NCBI GenBank assembly: GCA_002104945.1
Contig: MCFH01000019.1
Location: 280,501-344,500 of the forward strand
Source: Piromyces finnis
Taxonomy: Eukaryota; Neocallimastigomycota; Neocallimastigomycetes; Neocallimastigales; Neocallimastigaceae
Reading direction: 5' to 3'
Length of the DNA stretch: 64,000 nt
The position numbers and the translations under genes are program-made. This document shows positions 15,512-27,480 of this stretch, in pieces. Below the pieces are notes generated by a model. The model made no database searches and had not been told where the DNA came from. It saw only the letters and a program-made list of their open reading frames with translations. Within the stretch, counting starts at the first letter, position 1; every line of letters starts with the position of its first letter.

Positions 15512-18500
15512 AAAACAGCAGATATATATTATTATTTGTATTTATTCTATATATTCTTATACAAATTTTTTTTTTATTATTTTAATATATATCTATACTA
15601 AATAATTACCCTTTTTTTTAAAAAAAAATATTTTATACCAACTTATTTATATAATAGAAAATAAGTATTCAAGATATTTTAAATATTATTAATATATTTA
15701 TCCTTGAAATTCAACCAAGAACCATTAATTTTAATTATTTTGATAAAATTAAACATCAAACCTGTCTTCACTTAACAGCAATCAATAATCAAGTAGAATT
15801 AATGAAATTTTGTGTTGAAAACGGTGCTGATATTTATAAAAATGATATATTTGGTAGAATACCCCTTCATTATGTTGCCATGAATGGTGATATTGAATGT
15901 ACCAATTTCTTTATTCAAGCTTTCAATAATCAAATTTCATCTCCAATATCAGTTAAATCAAATAAATCTGATGATGTTTTTGATGATATTGATCAAGATG
16001 GTTACTCTCCAACCCTCTATGCCATTGTTCGTGGGCATTCATCTTGTTTAAAAATACTTTTAGAAAATTATAAAAGTATAGATTTTACCACATCTCTAAC
16101 AAAATTATATCATCCACTTTCCCTTGCCTGCGAATATGGTCATAAAAATGTTTTATTAACCCTTTTAGAGCATGGTGTGAAAGAAGAAATGAATTCAGAT
16201 GGTCTCTTTCCCCTTCATTTAGCGTGTAGAGAAGGTCATGCTGAAATTGCTAAAATTCTTATTCATCATGGTTCCGATATTAACGGATTAGATAAAGATA
16301 ATGGATGGACACCAATATTTTATTGTTTATCCGATGGTCATATTGATTGTGTTAAAATACTACTGGACTCTGGCTGTAAAACAAATATAAAAGATGAATA
16401 TGGTTGGTATCCATTAACCTATGCTTTATATCATGGCCATATTAAAATCGCCCAACTTTTATCGCCAAATGCAAAATTGATGGAATCTAAAAGTTTTATA
16501 ATGGATCCAGAATCATTAGAAGTTACCTCTTACGATCCTCCTATTTCATCCTCCTCCACAGGAACATCTCACCACCATCATTTTCTTCAAGATTCTATGA
16601 TGGCCATAGACGCCCCAGATAGGAACCATAGGAGCCATAAGAACCTAGCCAAACATAAAATAATTAATGAAGCTATCTATTCTATAAATCCTTCCTCACC
16701 GACGTCCATGGCCACTGTCAATCCAACAAGTACGACGACGGAGAACACGATCAGCACCCCTTCAAATAAATTGAACATTTATCGTGATGAGGATCATGAT
16801 GAGGATGACCATGAAACAACTTCTTTTACTAATGATTATCAACCACAACAACAACAACAACATAATAATAATAATAACAATAATAATAATAAGCGTATTA
16901 AAATAAAAGATACATCATCACTTGGTTTAAACAAGTCAAATTTACCATTAAAATCCGAAAATCTTGATCCAGAAGACGACACCATGTCATTTGTTAAATC
17001 ATGTACAATGAATGATCGAGAACAAACTGAAAATAACCATTCACTAGCAACGGTTAATGATACCTATCATTCCATCATGGAAATCCCTGAAAATTCTCGC
17101 ATTATTCCTATAGCCCCAAGTCATTTATTTTCAGATATTGGTAATGATGAAAATTTAGATATAGATAGTTTACCACCACTTTCCTTACCACCACCCTTGG
17201 TACCATTTAAACTTTATGGTCATAATTATTTACAAAAAAGAATTTATCTTCAAATAAAATTAGAAAATTTTACCGATCCAAATCAATCCCCATTAACGAT
17301 TTATGGAACTCAGAATTTCTGTTCTCTTCGTTTAATTATTCGTACCGATCCAGAATGTAGTATCCCCTATGATATTATTTTACCACAAAAACCGGAAGAT
17401 AAATTAATTACATTTTTTATTGATAAAGATCAAGATGTAAATGTTGAAATTATGGTAGATCGTGCCTTTAGTAATCAATTAATTGGTAAAGCTGTGATTC
17501 TTTCTGAATGTATAAAAAAAATTATTAAAAATGGTCGAGGCGATGGTTCTGATCCTATTGAACAATGTACCGTTTCTTTAATGGATTCTCGTTTACATGT
17601 TATTGGTAAACTTTGCTTGAAAATATTTTCCATTTCTCCATTCTCTCATCCATCTTTAGAAATTGGAGGTAAGGTTCAAACCTATTGGAAATCCACAGCT
17701 ACGACAAAGGTAAATATATAATTTTATTTTTTTTTTTTTTTTCTAAAAAGTTTTTTAAACATCAATACTAAAAAAATAAAGAATTCAATTAACTAACAAT
17801 CCCATACACTATTGTATTAAAATACATATATAATTTCCAAATCTCTATTGAACGGTACACCTTACTATGAATATTATAATATATATATTTATAATATAGC
17901 TTGTAAATAAATCAAATCAAGAAGTTAGTAATCTTTCCTTTATTACCGCCTCTTCTCTTTCTGAAGAATATATGTTATTGCCTATTCAATTAACTAAAGA
18001 TGGTATTCCTGTAGTTTATAGTCAATGGAATATTGAATATCATGGAATGAAATTCAATATTCACGATATTACTTTTGAACAATTTAAATTCTTTGGTGAA
18101 AAGATTACAAGTGAATCATCATCCAGGGATAAAAGCAATACTTTAAAAGATAATTTATTAAAATCCTTTAACTACGAAAGCATTGAAAATTATTCCAATA
18201 TTGAATTAATTAATTTAATTTATAAGTCGTACTTATCCTTGGAAGAAATTTTAAAGGTAAAAAAATATATATATATATATATATATTTACATAGAGATAG
18301 ATAGATAGATGTAGATATAGATAATAAATTTTATGCTTTTAAATAGAATTATAATAAATAGTAACAGATAGTAGAAATAGCATCATATTATTACAATAAT
18401 ACCCATAATTAAATTGTTTTTTTTTAAAAAAAAAAAAAAAAAGAATAGATTTTTAAAAATTTTACAATACTTTTTATATAATAATTTATTTTTATAGACG

Positions 18501-19575
18501 TTATCTCATAGAATAGGATTAAATATTGAAGTTGGCTATCCAACAGAAAGTGTTAGAAATAAATTTAATTTTGAACTTCCATACAACATTAATCAAACTG
18601 TAGATATTCTTTTACAAACTGTATATAATTATGGTGATCAACGAAGTATTATATTTACCTCTTTTAATCCTTATATTTGTACCACTTTGAAATGGAAACA
18701 ACCAAATTGTAAGTATCTCTTTCAAAAAAAAAAAAAAAAAAAAAAAATACCTTGATAAATTATTAATATTTAAAGAATGAATCTTTAAGAAAAAAAAAAA
18801 GTGTTTCAGTGAATATTTTATTAATAAAAAAAACCTTCTAAATAAATACCATTTTTATAATGATCATCAATTTAAAACTATTAATATAATTTTTTTTATT
18901 ATTTATCAATTATACATTACCTCTATATTAATAGATGCAGGTAACTATTAAACATCTTTTTCAAACTATTTTTTTTTTAAAAAAGAAAAAAAAAAAAAAA
19001 AAATTGAAATTAAAAATTTATCTAATTTTTATGAAAAATAAAAATACTTTTTATATCATTATAGTTTTCTTTGGTACTTGTTGTGGATACAAAATTAATT
19101 ATGATCAATATCATTATCCAAATCTATTATATTGTGATAATACAGAGCAAGAAGATATTCAAACAGAAAAAATTTGTTCTTCCTTAAAAGAAGCTATTAC
19201 CTTTGCTAGAGATAATCATTTAATAGGAATATTTTGTGAAGCAACCCCATTGGTAATGATCCCTTTTATCTATGAATGAAATATAAATATTACGAATATT
19301 ACTACTATTAAATATTTAGAATTTTTTGCATTGATTTTCCTTTCTATGTTGAATAATACTGATAATTAATTCAATATTATAATAATCTTTTTTATTTATT
19401 TATACCATTAATTTATTAGATACAAAGACCAATCTTAATTAATACCATTAAAGAAAGTGGACTTTTCCTTACTACTTTTGGTAAATATAATTTTGATCCA
19501 AATGCCATAAAATTACAAGAAAAATTTGGAGTTGATGCTGTGGTTATCAATGGAATAGTAAGAATTTTAAAGTAA
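13664..19575 (+). CDS. PHO81: PHO81/NUC-2-like protein: SPX, ankyrin repeats, degenerate GDPD domain
   Basis: Eleven exons: 13664-13669, 13907-13970, 14111-14277, 14441-14608, 14788-15390, 15658-17709, 17900-18256, 18498-18708, 18935-18940, 19065-19252, 19420-19575. They give 1325 residues; yeast Pho81 is about 1180. Seen: an SPX domain opening MKFGKHIQKIQRREWSRNYM with FFFNLECELEKVNTFYLQKE near 75 and KKWDKRTKS near 150; ankyrin repeats around 385-605; a low-complexity Asn/Gln/Ser linker; then a C-terminal region matching the GDPD part of Pho81 (QLTKDGIPVVYS, LNIEVGYPTE, DAVVINGI). The HRG catalytic motif is absent: TYWKSTATTK stands in that region. Known: SPX domains bind inositol pyrophosphates, and Pho81/NUC-2 inhibits a cyclin-CDK in phosphate signalling. 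The missing motif favours a regulator over the phosphodiesterase GDE1. The first coding exon holds only Met-Lys, and exon 9 is 6 nt. Confidence 0.88.
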
Positions 19576-20281
19576 TAAAATGAAAAAAAAAAAAAAAAAA
19601 ATTTTTTTTCTTCATTCCCTCATCACCTTTCCCCTCTGATTCTTCTTCTCGTGAATATGAGATATTCTTTATAACAATAATGATTCCTATCATCTCCCTT
19701 TTTAGTTTTCATTTTTATAAAAGAAACCCTACCAAGACAACATTTTAAAACAAAAAAAAAAAAAAAAAGTAAAAATGAATCACAAAAAGAAATATAAACC
19801 ATAAAACAAGATATAAGAAAATTCAATACTATATATATACACATATTTACCATATAAATATACATCAATAATATAATTATAATAATACAGATTATAGAAA
19901 AAAAAATATCTATTTTAATATACAATTTTTTTTTTTTTTAATTTTTAATATACAAATATACAGATATATACATATTACATATACATATTACATATTACAT
20001 ATACATATTACATATTACACACCTTTTTTATTATTAATACTATTTCCTTTTTTTTTTATTTTCCTTTCCTATCTCTTTAAAATTTTAAAATGTTAAATGT
20101 AATTTTAATTTTTATTTTTATTTTTATTCAAATTATAGACTCATTATCAATACATTAGTAATCAATATATTTGTATTATATGTGTGTATGTATATATATA
20201 AAAAAAGTATACATAATAAAGAATAACTCAATAAATAATTATTTTTTTTATTTTTTTTTATTCCTATCATACCAACAGAAG

Positions 20282-20314
<33 letters not shown>

Positions 20315-21711
20315 AATAAAAAATTAAAAATAAAATTTATCCGTAAAGACTGCCAAGTTTTTTTTTTTTTTGTGAATGTATTTTCCTTTACCCTACCTTT
20401 TTTGTAACAAAGCAGATTTCTTTTTTTATGCATCACCTCAAGTCAAATAAGAATGATGCCTTGGAGACAAATAATTATTAAGTTTTTCTTTAACGAGTAT
20501 CAAATTTACTTTAAGCATTTAAAATATAAAAGTATTTTTTCCTTCCTTTCTTTTTTTTATCTTTCAAAAAAAAAAAAAACATTACAATCAAATCAACTTT
20601 ATAAAATTATTAAAGAAAAATATCATACCTTAAATTAATACTATCCCTTCCTTTTAACCTATATTCTAAGCAAGAAATAAATTAGAATCAATTTTTATAT
20701 ACCCATATATTTATTAAAATTATCTTTATTGTTTGATCCATTATTTCATCATTTAAAAATTTGCTTTTAATAAAATTAAAAAAAAAAAAAAGGAATCATT
20801 ATCAACTATGAAATATAAAATTAGAGGATTCAAGGTAATATTAATAGTAATTAAAAAAAAAAAATGTTAAAATTTATTATTAAAAGTCATTATAAAACCT
20901 CTTTTTTTTTTTTTGACTTTTAAATAACTACATTCAACTGCCTTTTTTTTTTTTTAATTATTTTCATAATTTTTCCTTTTTAAATTAAAAATTAATTAAA
21001 TAATTTTTGTAATATAGTACATATATTATTATATTATTAAATAATTAAATATATTAAAATCAATATATTTTACATTTTTAATATACATCAAATTAAATAG
21101 AAAAATTTAATTTATTCTCAAACATAAAAAATATTAAATAGAATATTCTACTGTTCTATCATCTAACTTTATAATTTTTAAAATTTTGATATCTTGCTGT
21201 TTTTCATTCCTTTCTTTTTTACATAGATGAATAATACGTTGGCTTAGGTAAGGTTATTAAATATCCATCTACATGTACAAATACACTTAAGGCTATAAAA
21301 AAATAAAGGCTATTCAATAATATATAATAAAAAAAATTTTTTTAAAACAATTTAATGGTTTTGTTCATTAATTTTGTTGTTTTAAGATAATAAAAAAGTA
21401 TCCAATCAATGTTTATCATATGTATTACTTTCTTTTCTTGGCTTTTGATGAAAGTTGAATCATTCATTTTTATATAATAATTAATAAATATATAAATGAA
21501 TGAATAAATGAATTAATTAAAAACTGAAAAAGTATAAAAGATCGAAAAAGACAGCAAAAGTTTTTTTTCTTCAAAAAACAAAAAAAAAAAAAAACGCGTC
21601 TCATTACATCAAAACTTAATTTATTATAAAAAATATATTTATATTTTTAAAATCCTTTTTTTTTTTAAATAAATAATTAATTATATAAAAACAAAGCAAA
21701 AAATAACAAAA
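19576..21711. other. Intergenic, 2.1 kb
   Basis: AT-rich DNA with long A and T runs and a short run of ATTACATATACAT-type repeats near 19970-20020. Small open frames near 19623-19925 (minus) and 20453-20638 (plus) are low-complexity and look spurious. The last 150 bases are probably promoter and leader of the secreted-protein gene. Nothing else is supported. Confidence 0.5.
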
Positions 21712-22431
21712 ATGAAATTTTTAAATTTATTCCTTGTATTTACTATTTTATCTATCAAGTTAACTTATGCTTTAACTTGTGAAGAAGCAAAAAATATCTT
21801 AAATATGGAATGGAATGAAGATTGTTGTGATTTACAACAGTTTATTTGTGATGATGAAAAAGAGAATATCCTATCGATGTAAATATTTTATAAATTTATT
21901 TATATATATATTATATAATATATTATATATATTGAAAGTTGTAATATTTACTTAATAACTAATTATATATCATTTTTTTAAACTTTTTTTATTAGTGATA
22001 TTTTATCTCTTCAAGAATACCAAAAAAATAATGAAATTGAAAATGAAGATGAAACCGATAAAAAGCTTTATGCAAGAAAATCTAGATCAAGTTCACGTTC
22101 AAGAAAAGCAAGAAAAGCAAAAAAAATAAAAAACACTCGCAAAAGTTTAGGTTTAGCAGATAATGAAGATTGCTATGTATCAAAGCAAACAAGTGGCGAA
22201 TGTTTAGCTTCTTGTGGAAATTTAAATGGAGATTTAAAGACACAATGTGAAAATACATGTAATGATACTCTTAAAAAAAGTGAAGAATGTAGAAATGCAT
22301 GCAAAGATATTGATTCAATAACTGGAAAATGCAAAGAATATAGGGATGATTACAGTGGTGCTTCCAATATAAAAATGAATACATTTTTATGGGTTATTGT
22401 CCTTACTCTTCTTTTAAAATTATTATATTAA
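21712..22431 (+). CDS. Secreted Cys-rich protein, probably GPI-anchored
   Basis: Two exons, 21712-21878 and 21996-22431, give 200 residues. Seen: an N-terminal signal peptide (MKFLNLFLVFTILSIKLTYA), an N-terminal Cys cluster (LTCEEA, EDCCDL, FICDD), and a very basic Ser/Arg/Lys stretch around 85-110 (SRSSSRSRKARKAKK). A second Cys cluster follows, with repeated ECLASC, QCENTC and ECRNAC spacing. The C-terminal hydrophobic tail (LWVIVLTLLLKLLLY) comes after a small-residue GAS site, which fits a GPI-attachment signal. I do not recognise the family. The basic stretch is unusual for a surface protein and might bind polyanions (inference). The pseudogene at the right end of the window has a similar overall plan. 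Confidence 0.75.
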
Positions 22432-23036
22432 TAAATTGATTCAATTTGTTTATATAAATAATTTTATTTTTCTCTACTTTTTATGTGCTATTATTATTTT
22501 TATTTTACATTCTTTAAATATCTTTTTTTTTAGAAAAAAATACAAATTATAAATTTTATTTTTTACACATTCATCTTAAAGAATATTTTATATTAATGTT
22601 ATATACACATATTCATTAAAAATACACGTTTTCCTTTTTATTATTTTTATTATTCTTTTTTTTAAAAAAAAAATTTTTTTTTTTTAAATCAATATCGTCG
22701 TCGTCACAAAACACATTTTATAATTATTTATTTAAAAAAAAAAAATGCAAAATAAATTGCAAATTAAAAATTAAAAAAAAAAAAAAAAAAAAAAAATAAC
22801 AAAAAATAAAATAAATCGTAAGTCATTTAAATCAAAAAGAAAAAAAAAATTACAAGTCTTTTTTATTAAATTTTGTTTCTTTAATCTTTTATTTAAAAAA
22901 AAAAATTAAAATTTAAAATAGAATTGAATGATGTGTTGTAATTGTAGTTTGTTTGTTTGTTTTTTAAATATATAAAAAAAGATATAACTTAACATACTGA
23001 TAGAATCTCAAAGTATCGTGCAATGGATGTTCAGAA
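22432..23036. other. Intergenic
   Basis: AT-rich, with A and T runs and a T/A palindrome near 22661-22685. Its right part leads into retrotransposon debris. No gene seen. Confidence 0.5.
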
Positions 23037-23189
23037 ATTTTATTCTCTTTTAAGAGCTTCCTCACTAACAATTGTGTTCCTATTGGCTTAAAAAATATAG
23101 TAACTCATTCCTATATTTTAAGCAAAGTCTCTTATTATGCTCCTTTACTTGGTTCCAACAAAAATAGAACTAGAAGAGTCCAATCTCTT
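23037..23189 (+). mobile_element. LINE fragment (post-RT region) in front of a second LINE copy
   Basis: One frame reads SKVSYYAPLLGSNKNRTRR, clearly homologous to ISRVSYFAPLLGSNKVRSR, which in the neighbouring element lies about 1.4 kb further downstream. This short piece is therefore the post-RT part of a related element, placed directly upstream of RT-domain sequence. It carries no intact frame. It marks either an older insertion into which the next element landed, or a rearranged LINE. Confidence 0.75.
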
Positions 23190-26005
23190 ATTCCTCCCTC
23201 TTGGGAACGTGCCTTCATTTATTTTATAAATGGAGTTTCTCAAGGGGTTCTATTCATGCTCCAAGTGGTGTAAGTCTTGATTTGGAGCATTGGTATGAAG
23301 AACCAACGAATAAACGTTTTTCACTTCCTATGCTTGATGAATGGGATATTAACCAAGATATTAGTATTGATGAAGTCAAGTCAGCTATCCTCTCTACTCC
23401 AAATTATAAAGCATCAGGTCCGGATGGTATTCCAATTGAATTTTACAAAGCATTAATTCCATCAAGTAATGATTCTATTAATGCTACAGATAATAATTCT
23501 TCCAGTAATACCACTTCAGATAATGATGCTCATGGCTTAAATTTTATTCTTAAATTATTCAACCGTATTTGGGATGGTAACTTCCCCAGCTCTTGGAATG
23601 AATCCAGTATTGTTTCTATTCCTAAGAAGGGAGATTTGACAGATTGTGATAACTATCGAGGTATATCACTTATCAATAATGGTATTAAGTTGATTTCAAA
23701 AATTGTCACCACTAGAATCTCAGAATATGGTCTAAAGAATAATTTCATTAGATCTGAACAATTTGGTTTTCGAAAAAAGGAAGAAAGTATTAGTCTTTTC
23801 ATTTCAATCCAAGAAATATGCCGTAGACGTCAATTAGATAATAAAGAGACATATTTGGCCTTTTTAGATCTCAGGAAAGCATACGATTCAGTCCCAATCG
23901 GTAATATTCTCCATAAATTAGATTGTTTAGGAATCCGAGGTAAGAGTTTACAATTCATCAAAAATTTATATTTAACATCTAAGGCTAATGTCAAATTAGA
24001 TGGACAATTCTCGAAATCTTTTGATGTGAAGAAAGGAGTCCGTCAAGGTTGCCCTCTTTCTCCTATTCTCTTTAATCTCTTTATTAATGATATATTTAAA
24101 GAGTGCGAAGATCTTGGAGTCAGTTTAGGTGATACTCGATGCTGTGGTGGACTTTTTGCAGATGATATAGTTATTTGTGCTCCAACAAGAGGATGCTTAA
24201 AAAAGATGCTTAGAAGAGTTAATGAATGGGCATTGTATAATGAAATGGAATTTGGTATCCAGAAGTGTTCAACGATGGTGATTCGTCCTGAATCAATAGA
24301 AAATCAGAACAAGAGAGATCCAACATTTTACTTAGCAGGACAACCCATTCCAACTACTGATTGTTATACTTATCTTGGTGTTCCATTTGATAAGAATCTG
24401 TTCCTTACCACCAGTTATTAAAGCTCTTAATAACAAGGTTTTGAAAGGACTTTTCTCAGTCAGTAAATTCTTAAGAAATCCTAATATTCTTATTCCCTTC
24501 AAAAAACTAGTACTTAACTCACAAGTAATCAGCAGAGTTTCATACTTTGCACCATTACTTGGATCCAACAAAGTTAGGTCTAGGATTGCTCAGAAGCATG
24601 TTAACAAAGGAATACGATGGGTTGCCGGAGTTCATAAAGCTGTATCGTTTGTATCTTTATACTCTATCTCAAAAGATTTGAATATTCCTCCATTGTCAGC
24701 CAAATGTGCGTTTGCTCAGGTTAGATGTTTTAACAAATGGAAAAACTCAAATTGTATTATCTCATACCTTGTCAATTACATTCCTAAATTTAGAAAATAC
24801 ACGTGGTGCAAATCAAGTAGGACACTTGATAAAAAACTAAAGAAACATGGAGATGTTAAAGCAGTTAAAAACTTTTATTGGAAAGATCTCAAAGGAAATT
24901 CAATCAAAGCGCAATATTATGATGATAATAAATTTATTGAAACTAAAGATTTTATTAAATTATGTTATGAGTACCCAGAGTTTGCCTATGGCTTCTTCTA
25001 CTGGCTATTGAAAGCAAGAAGCGGATACAAGTTGGATGCTAGAGTTGCCAAAGCTGCTAAATTTGTTGATCCAGTTTGTCCTAACTACTGTCCATGTTGC
25101 AAGTGTGGAGATCAAAGTATTAAACATTGGTTATTAGATTGTCCAACATTTAGAGATATCCGTATTAAACATTATGATTCCATAGTCCAGCTACTAAATT
25201 TTTTCAGTCAACGTAATTCCAATAGTCCTATCAATAATAATGAAAATGTTAATATCAGCAGAGATAGCAATAACAGTAATAGTAATAGTAATAATAGTAA
25301 TAATAACAATAGTAGTAATAGAAATAATAATATTAGTAATGATAGCAATAGTGAAGATAATAATTCTAATTTAGATAGTAATTTAGTTAATGATAGTAAT
25401 AGTTCTAATAATCCGGTGAATATTAATGTGTATGATTATTCTAGTGTGTGCAGTAAAATATTTAAATTCCTTCTTGGGGGAAGAAGTTTTAACAATATTA
25501 ATTACAATTCAAAAGAATGGAAAGAACTTTGTAAGCGTCAGATTCAATTTGGTACTAATGAAGGAACACCATTCTTGACGGTAACCGCGGAACTTCTAAC
25601 CAAAATCATGCCTTTTGCTATTGGCCAGCAATGGTCAATGTTCAAAAGGTTTGAAGCAACATCCAAGAGCGTCAATGCTGAAGAAACAGTAAGACAGGCC
25701 AGGAGGGCCAGCGCAACCAATGGAGATCATAATTTTGTTCCATGACAAAATTTTGATCTTTGGCTCGGTGTCCCATTGGAAGTCAAATACAATTATTATA
25801 CTTTAGTATGATAGTGGCTTTCTTACTTTAATTACTAGAATACATTATACCCAATTTTTATTCATTTGTGTTTATTTAAACATATTTTTTTTATTTTTAT
25901 TTTTATTTTTAATTTTTTATTACATGTATTATAATTTTAATTAAATTAATAATAAAGTTTAAAATATTTGATGCCGTTAAAAAAAAAAAAAAAAAAAAAA
26001 AAAAA
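23190..26005 (+). mobile_element. 5'-truncated non-LTR retrotransposon (LINE) with poly-A tail
   Basis: The element holds an RT domain, a C-terminal zinc-knuckle region, about 235 bases of 3' UTR, and a poly-A tail at about 25979-26005. The apurinic-type endonuclease domain expected before RT in most LINEs is missing, so the copy is 5'-truncated. Base composition is clearly less AT-rich than the flanks. It faces a second copy, 26512-27480, in tail-to-tail orientation. I found no convincing target-site duplication, because the 5' edge abuts an older LINE fragment. Confidence 0.9.
23201..25745 (+). pseudogene. LINE reverse transcriptase, frameshifted
   Basis: Two overlapping open frames (about 23201-24421 and 24375-25745) are parts of one protein, broken by a single-base shift near 24400 (YLGVPFDKNL in the first, LPPVIKALNNKV in the second). 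Seen: RT motifs YKASGPDGIPIEFYK, VSIPKKGDLTDCDNYRGISL, LAFLDLRKAYDSV, GVRQGCPLSPILFNLFIN and the catalytic FADDIVI. Downstream is a CPCCKCGDQSIKHWLLDCP zinc-binding motif (C-x2-C-x7-H-x5-C). An Asn/Ser-rich stretch comes next, then a conserved C-terminus ending GDHNFVP. No RNase H domain is visible. Known: this layout belongs to LINE ORF2 proteins that prime on nicked target DNA. The frameshift and missing endonuclease make this copy non-autonomous. Confidence 0.9.
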
Positions 26006-26511
26006 GCATGTTTAAAAATCTTTGCTAAAGATTTATCAATATTTGTCACTAGCAAAATAGATTATTATTATTATTAGTAATAGTAGTAGTAAGATTAGAA
26101 TAAGAGGAAATATTTTATAGATGTTAAATTGAATTAAAGAATTTTTAATGGATACAAAGAAATTAGCATAGGATATCCTAAAGTAAGGTTAATATTAATA
26201 AAAATTATATAAACATGCAAAGGTATTTTGCTTTTGTTACCCTTAAAAGAGACATAGTTACACCTGTCGTTTACCTCTCACAAAAATTAAAAAAAAAAAA
26301 AAGGAAAGGAAAGCATTATTATGTCTATTTATTTCTTAATTTATCAATAATCTTTCATGAAATATTACTAAAAATTTGAATTTTTATTTTTTTTTTTTTT
26401 TTTTTTTTTTTTGAATAGTATAAAAAATAAATTGTATAATTTTTCAGTAGAGACTCTTCCCTGTTAACTTTTAAAAATGAAATAAATACCGAGAAAATAG
26501 TAAAATGACTC
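26006..26511. other. Spacer between inverted LINE copies
   Basis: About 500 bases of AT-rich DNA with a short TAT/TAG stretch near 26060-26095 and a run of about 27 T near 26386. No gene. It would form the loop of the inverted repeat made by the two LINE 3' ends. Confidence 0.6.
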
Positions 26512-27480
26512 TTTTTTTTTTTTTGGTGAAGAATTAAAGCATCAAATATTTTAAACTTTATTATTAATTTAATTAAAATTATAATACATGTAACATAAAA
26601 AATTAAAAAATAAAAATAAAAATAAAAAAAATATATTTTAATAAACACAAATGAATAAAAATTGGGTATAATGTATTCTAGTAATTAAAGTAAGAAAGCC
26701 ACTATCATACTAAAGTATAATAATTGTATTTGACTTCCAATGGGACACCGAGCCAAAGATCAAAATTTTGTCATGGGACAAAATTATGATCTCCATTGGT
26801 TGCGCTGACCCTCCTGGCCTGTCTTACTGTTTCTTCAGCATGGACGCTCTTGGATGTTGCTTCAAACCTTTTGAACATTGACCATTGCTGGCCAATAGCA
26901 AAAGGCATGATTTTGGTTAGAAGTTCCGCAGTTACCGTCAAGAATGGTGTTCCTTCGTTAGTGCCCAATTGAATCTGACACTTGCAAAATTCTTTCCATT
27001 CCCTTGAATTGTAATTGATATTGTTAAAACTTCTTCCCCCAAGAAGGAATTTAAATATTTTATTGCACACACTAGAATAATCATACATATTAATATTCAC
27101 CGGATTATTAGAACTATTACTATCATTAACTAAATTACTATCTAAATTAGAATTATTATCTTCACTATTGCTATCATTACTAATATTATTATTTCTATTA
27201 TTGTTATTATTACTATTGTTACTATTACTAATGTTACTATTACTATTGTTATTACTACTATTGTTACTATTACTATTAATGTTATTACTATCTCTACTGA
27301 TATAAACAATTTCATTATTATTGATAGGACTGTTGGAATTGCGTTGACTGAAAAAATTTAATAGATGGACTATGGAATCGTAATGTTTAATACGGATATC
27401 TCTAAATGTTGGACAATCTAATAGCCAATGCTTAATATTTTGAACACCACTCTTGCAACATGGACATGTAATTGACAAGG
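26512..27480 (-). mobile_element. Second LINE copy, 3' end only, inverted
   Basis: On the minus strand this reads the zinc-knuckle region, the Asn/Ser-rich stretch, the conserved C-terminus ending GDHNFVP, the 3' UTR, and a poly-A tail seen as T at 26512-26524. The frame at 26771-27478 is open for 235 residues but lacks RT, so it is a 5'-truncated copy, as often left by target-primed insertion. By eye it is roughly 90% identical to the forward copy over shared coding parts. Its Asn/Ser stretch is longer. Its 3' UTR ends slightly differently (GATGCTTTAATTCTTCACC before the A run). Confidence 0.88.

Noticed and set aside
19623-19925. Minus-strand frame of 100 residues
   Set aside because: Low-complexity hydrophobic and Phe-rich, no conserved pattern, lies in an AT-rich flank.
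26512-27480. Target-site duplication for the inverted LINE copy
   Set aside because: I compared the bases left of the T run (AAAATGACTC) with those right of 27480 and found no convincing match.
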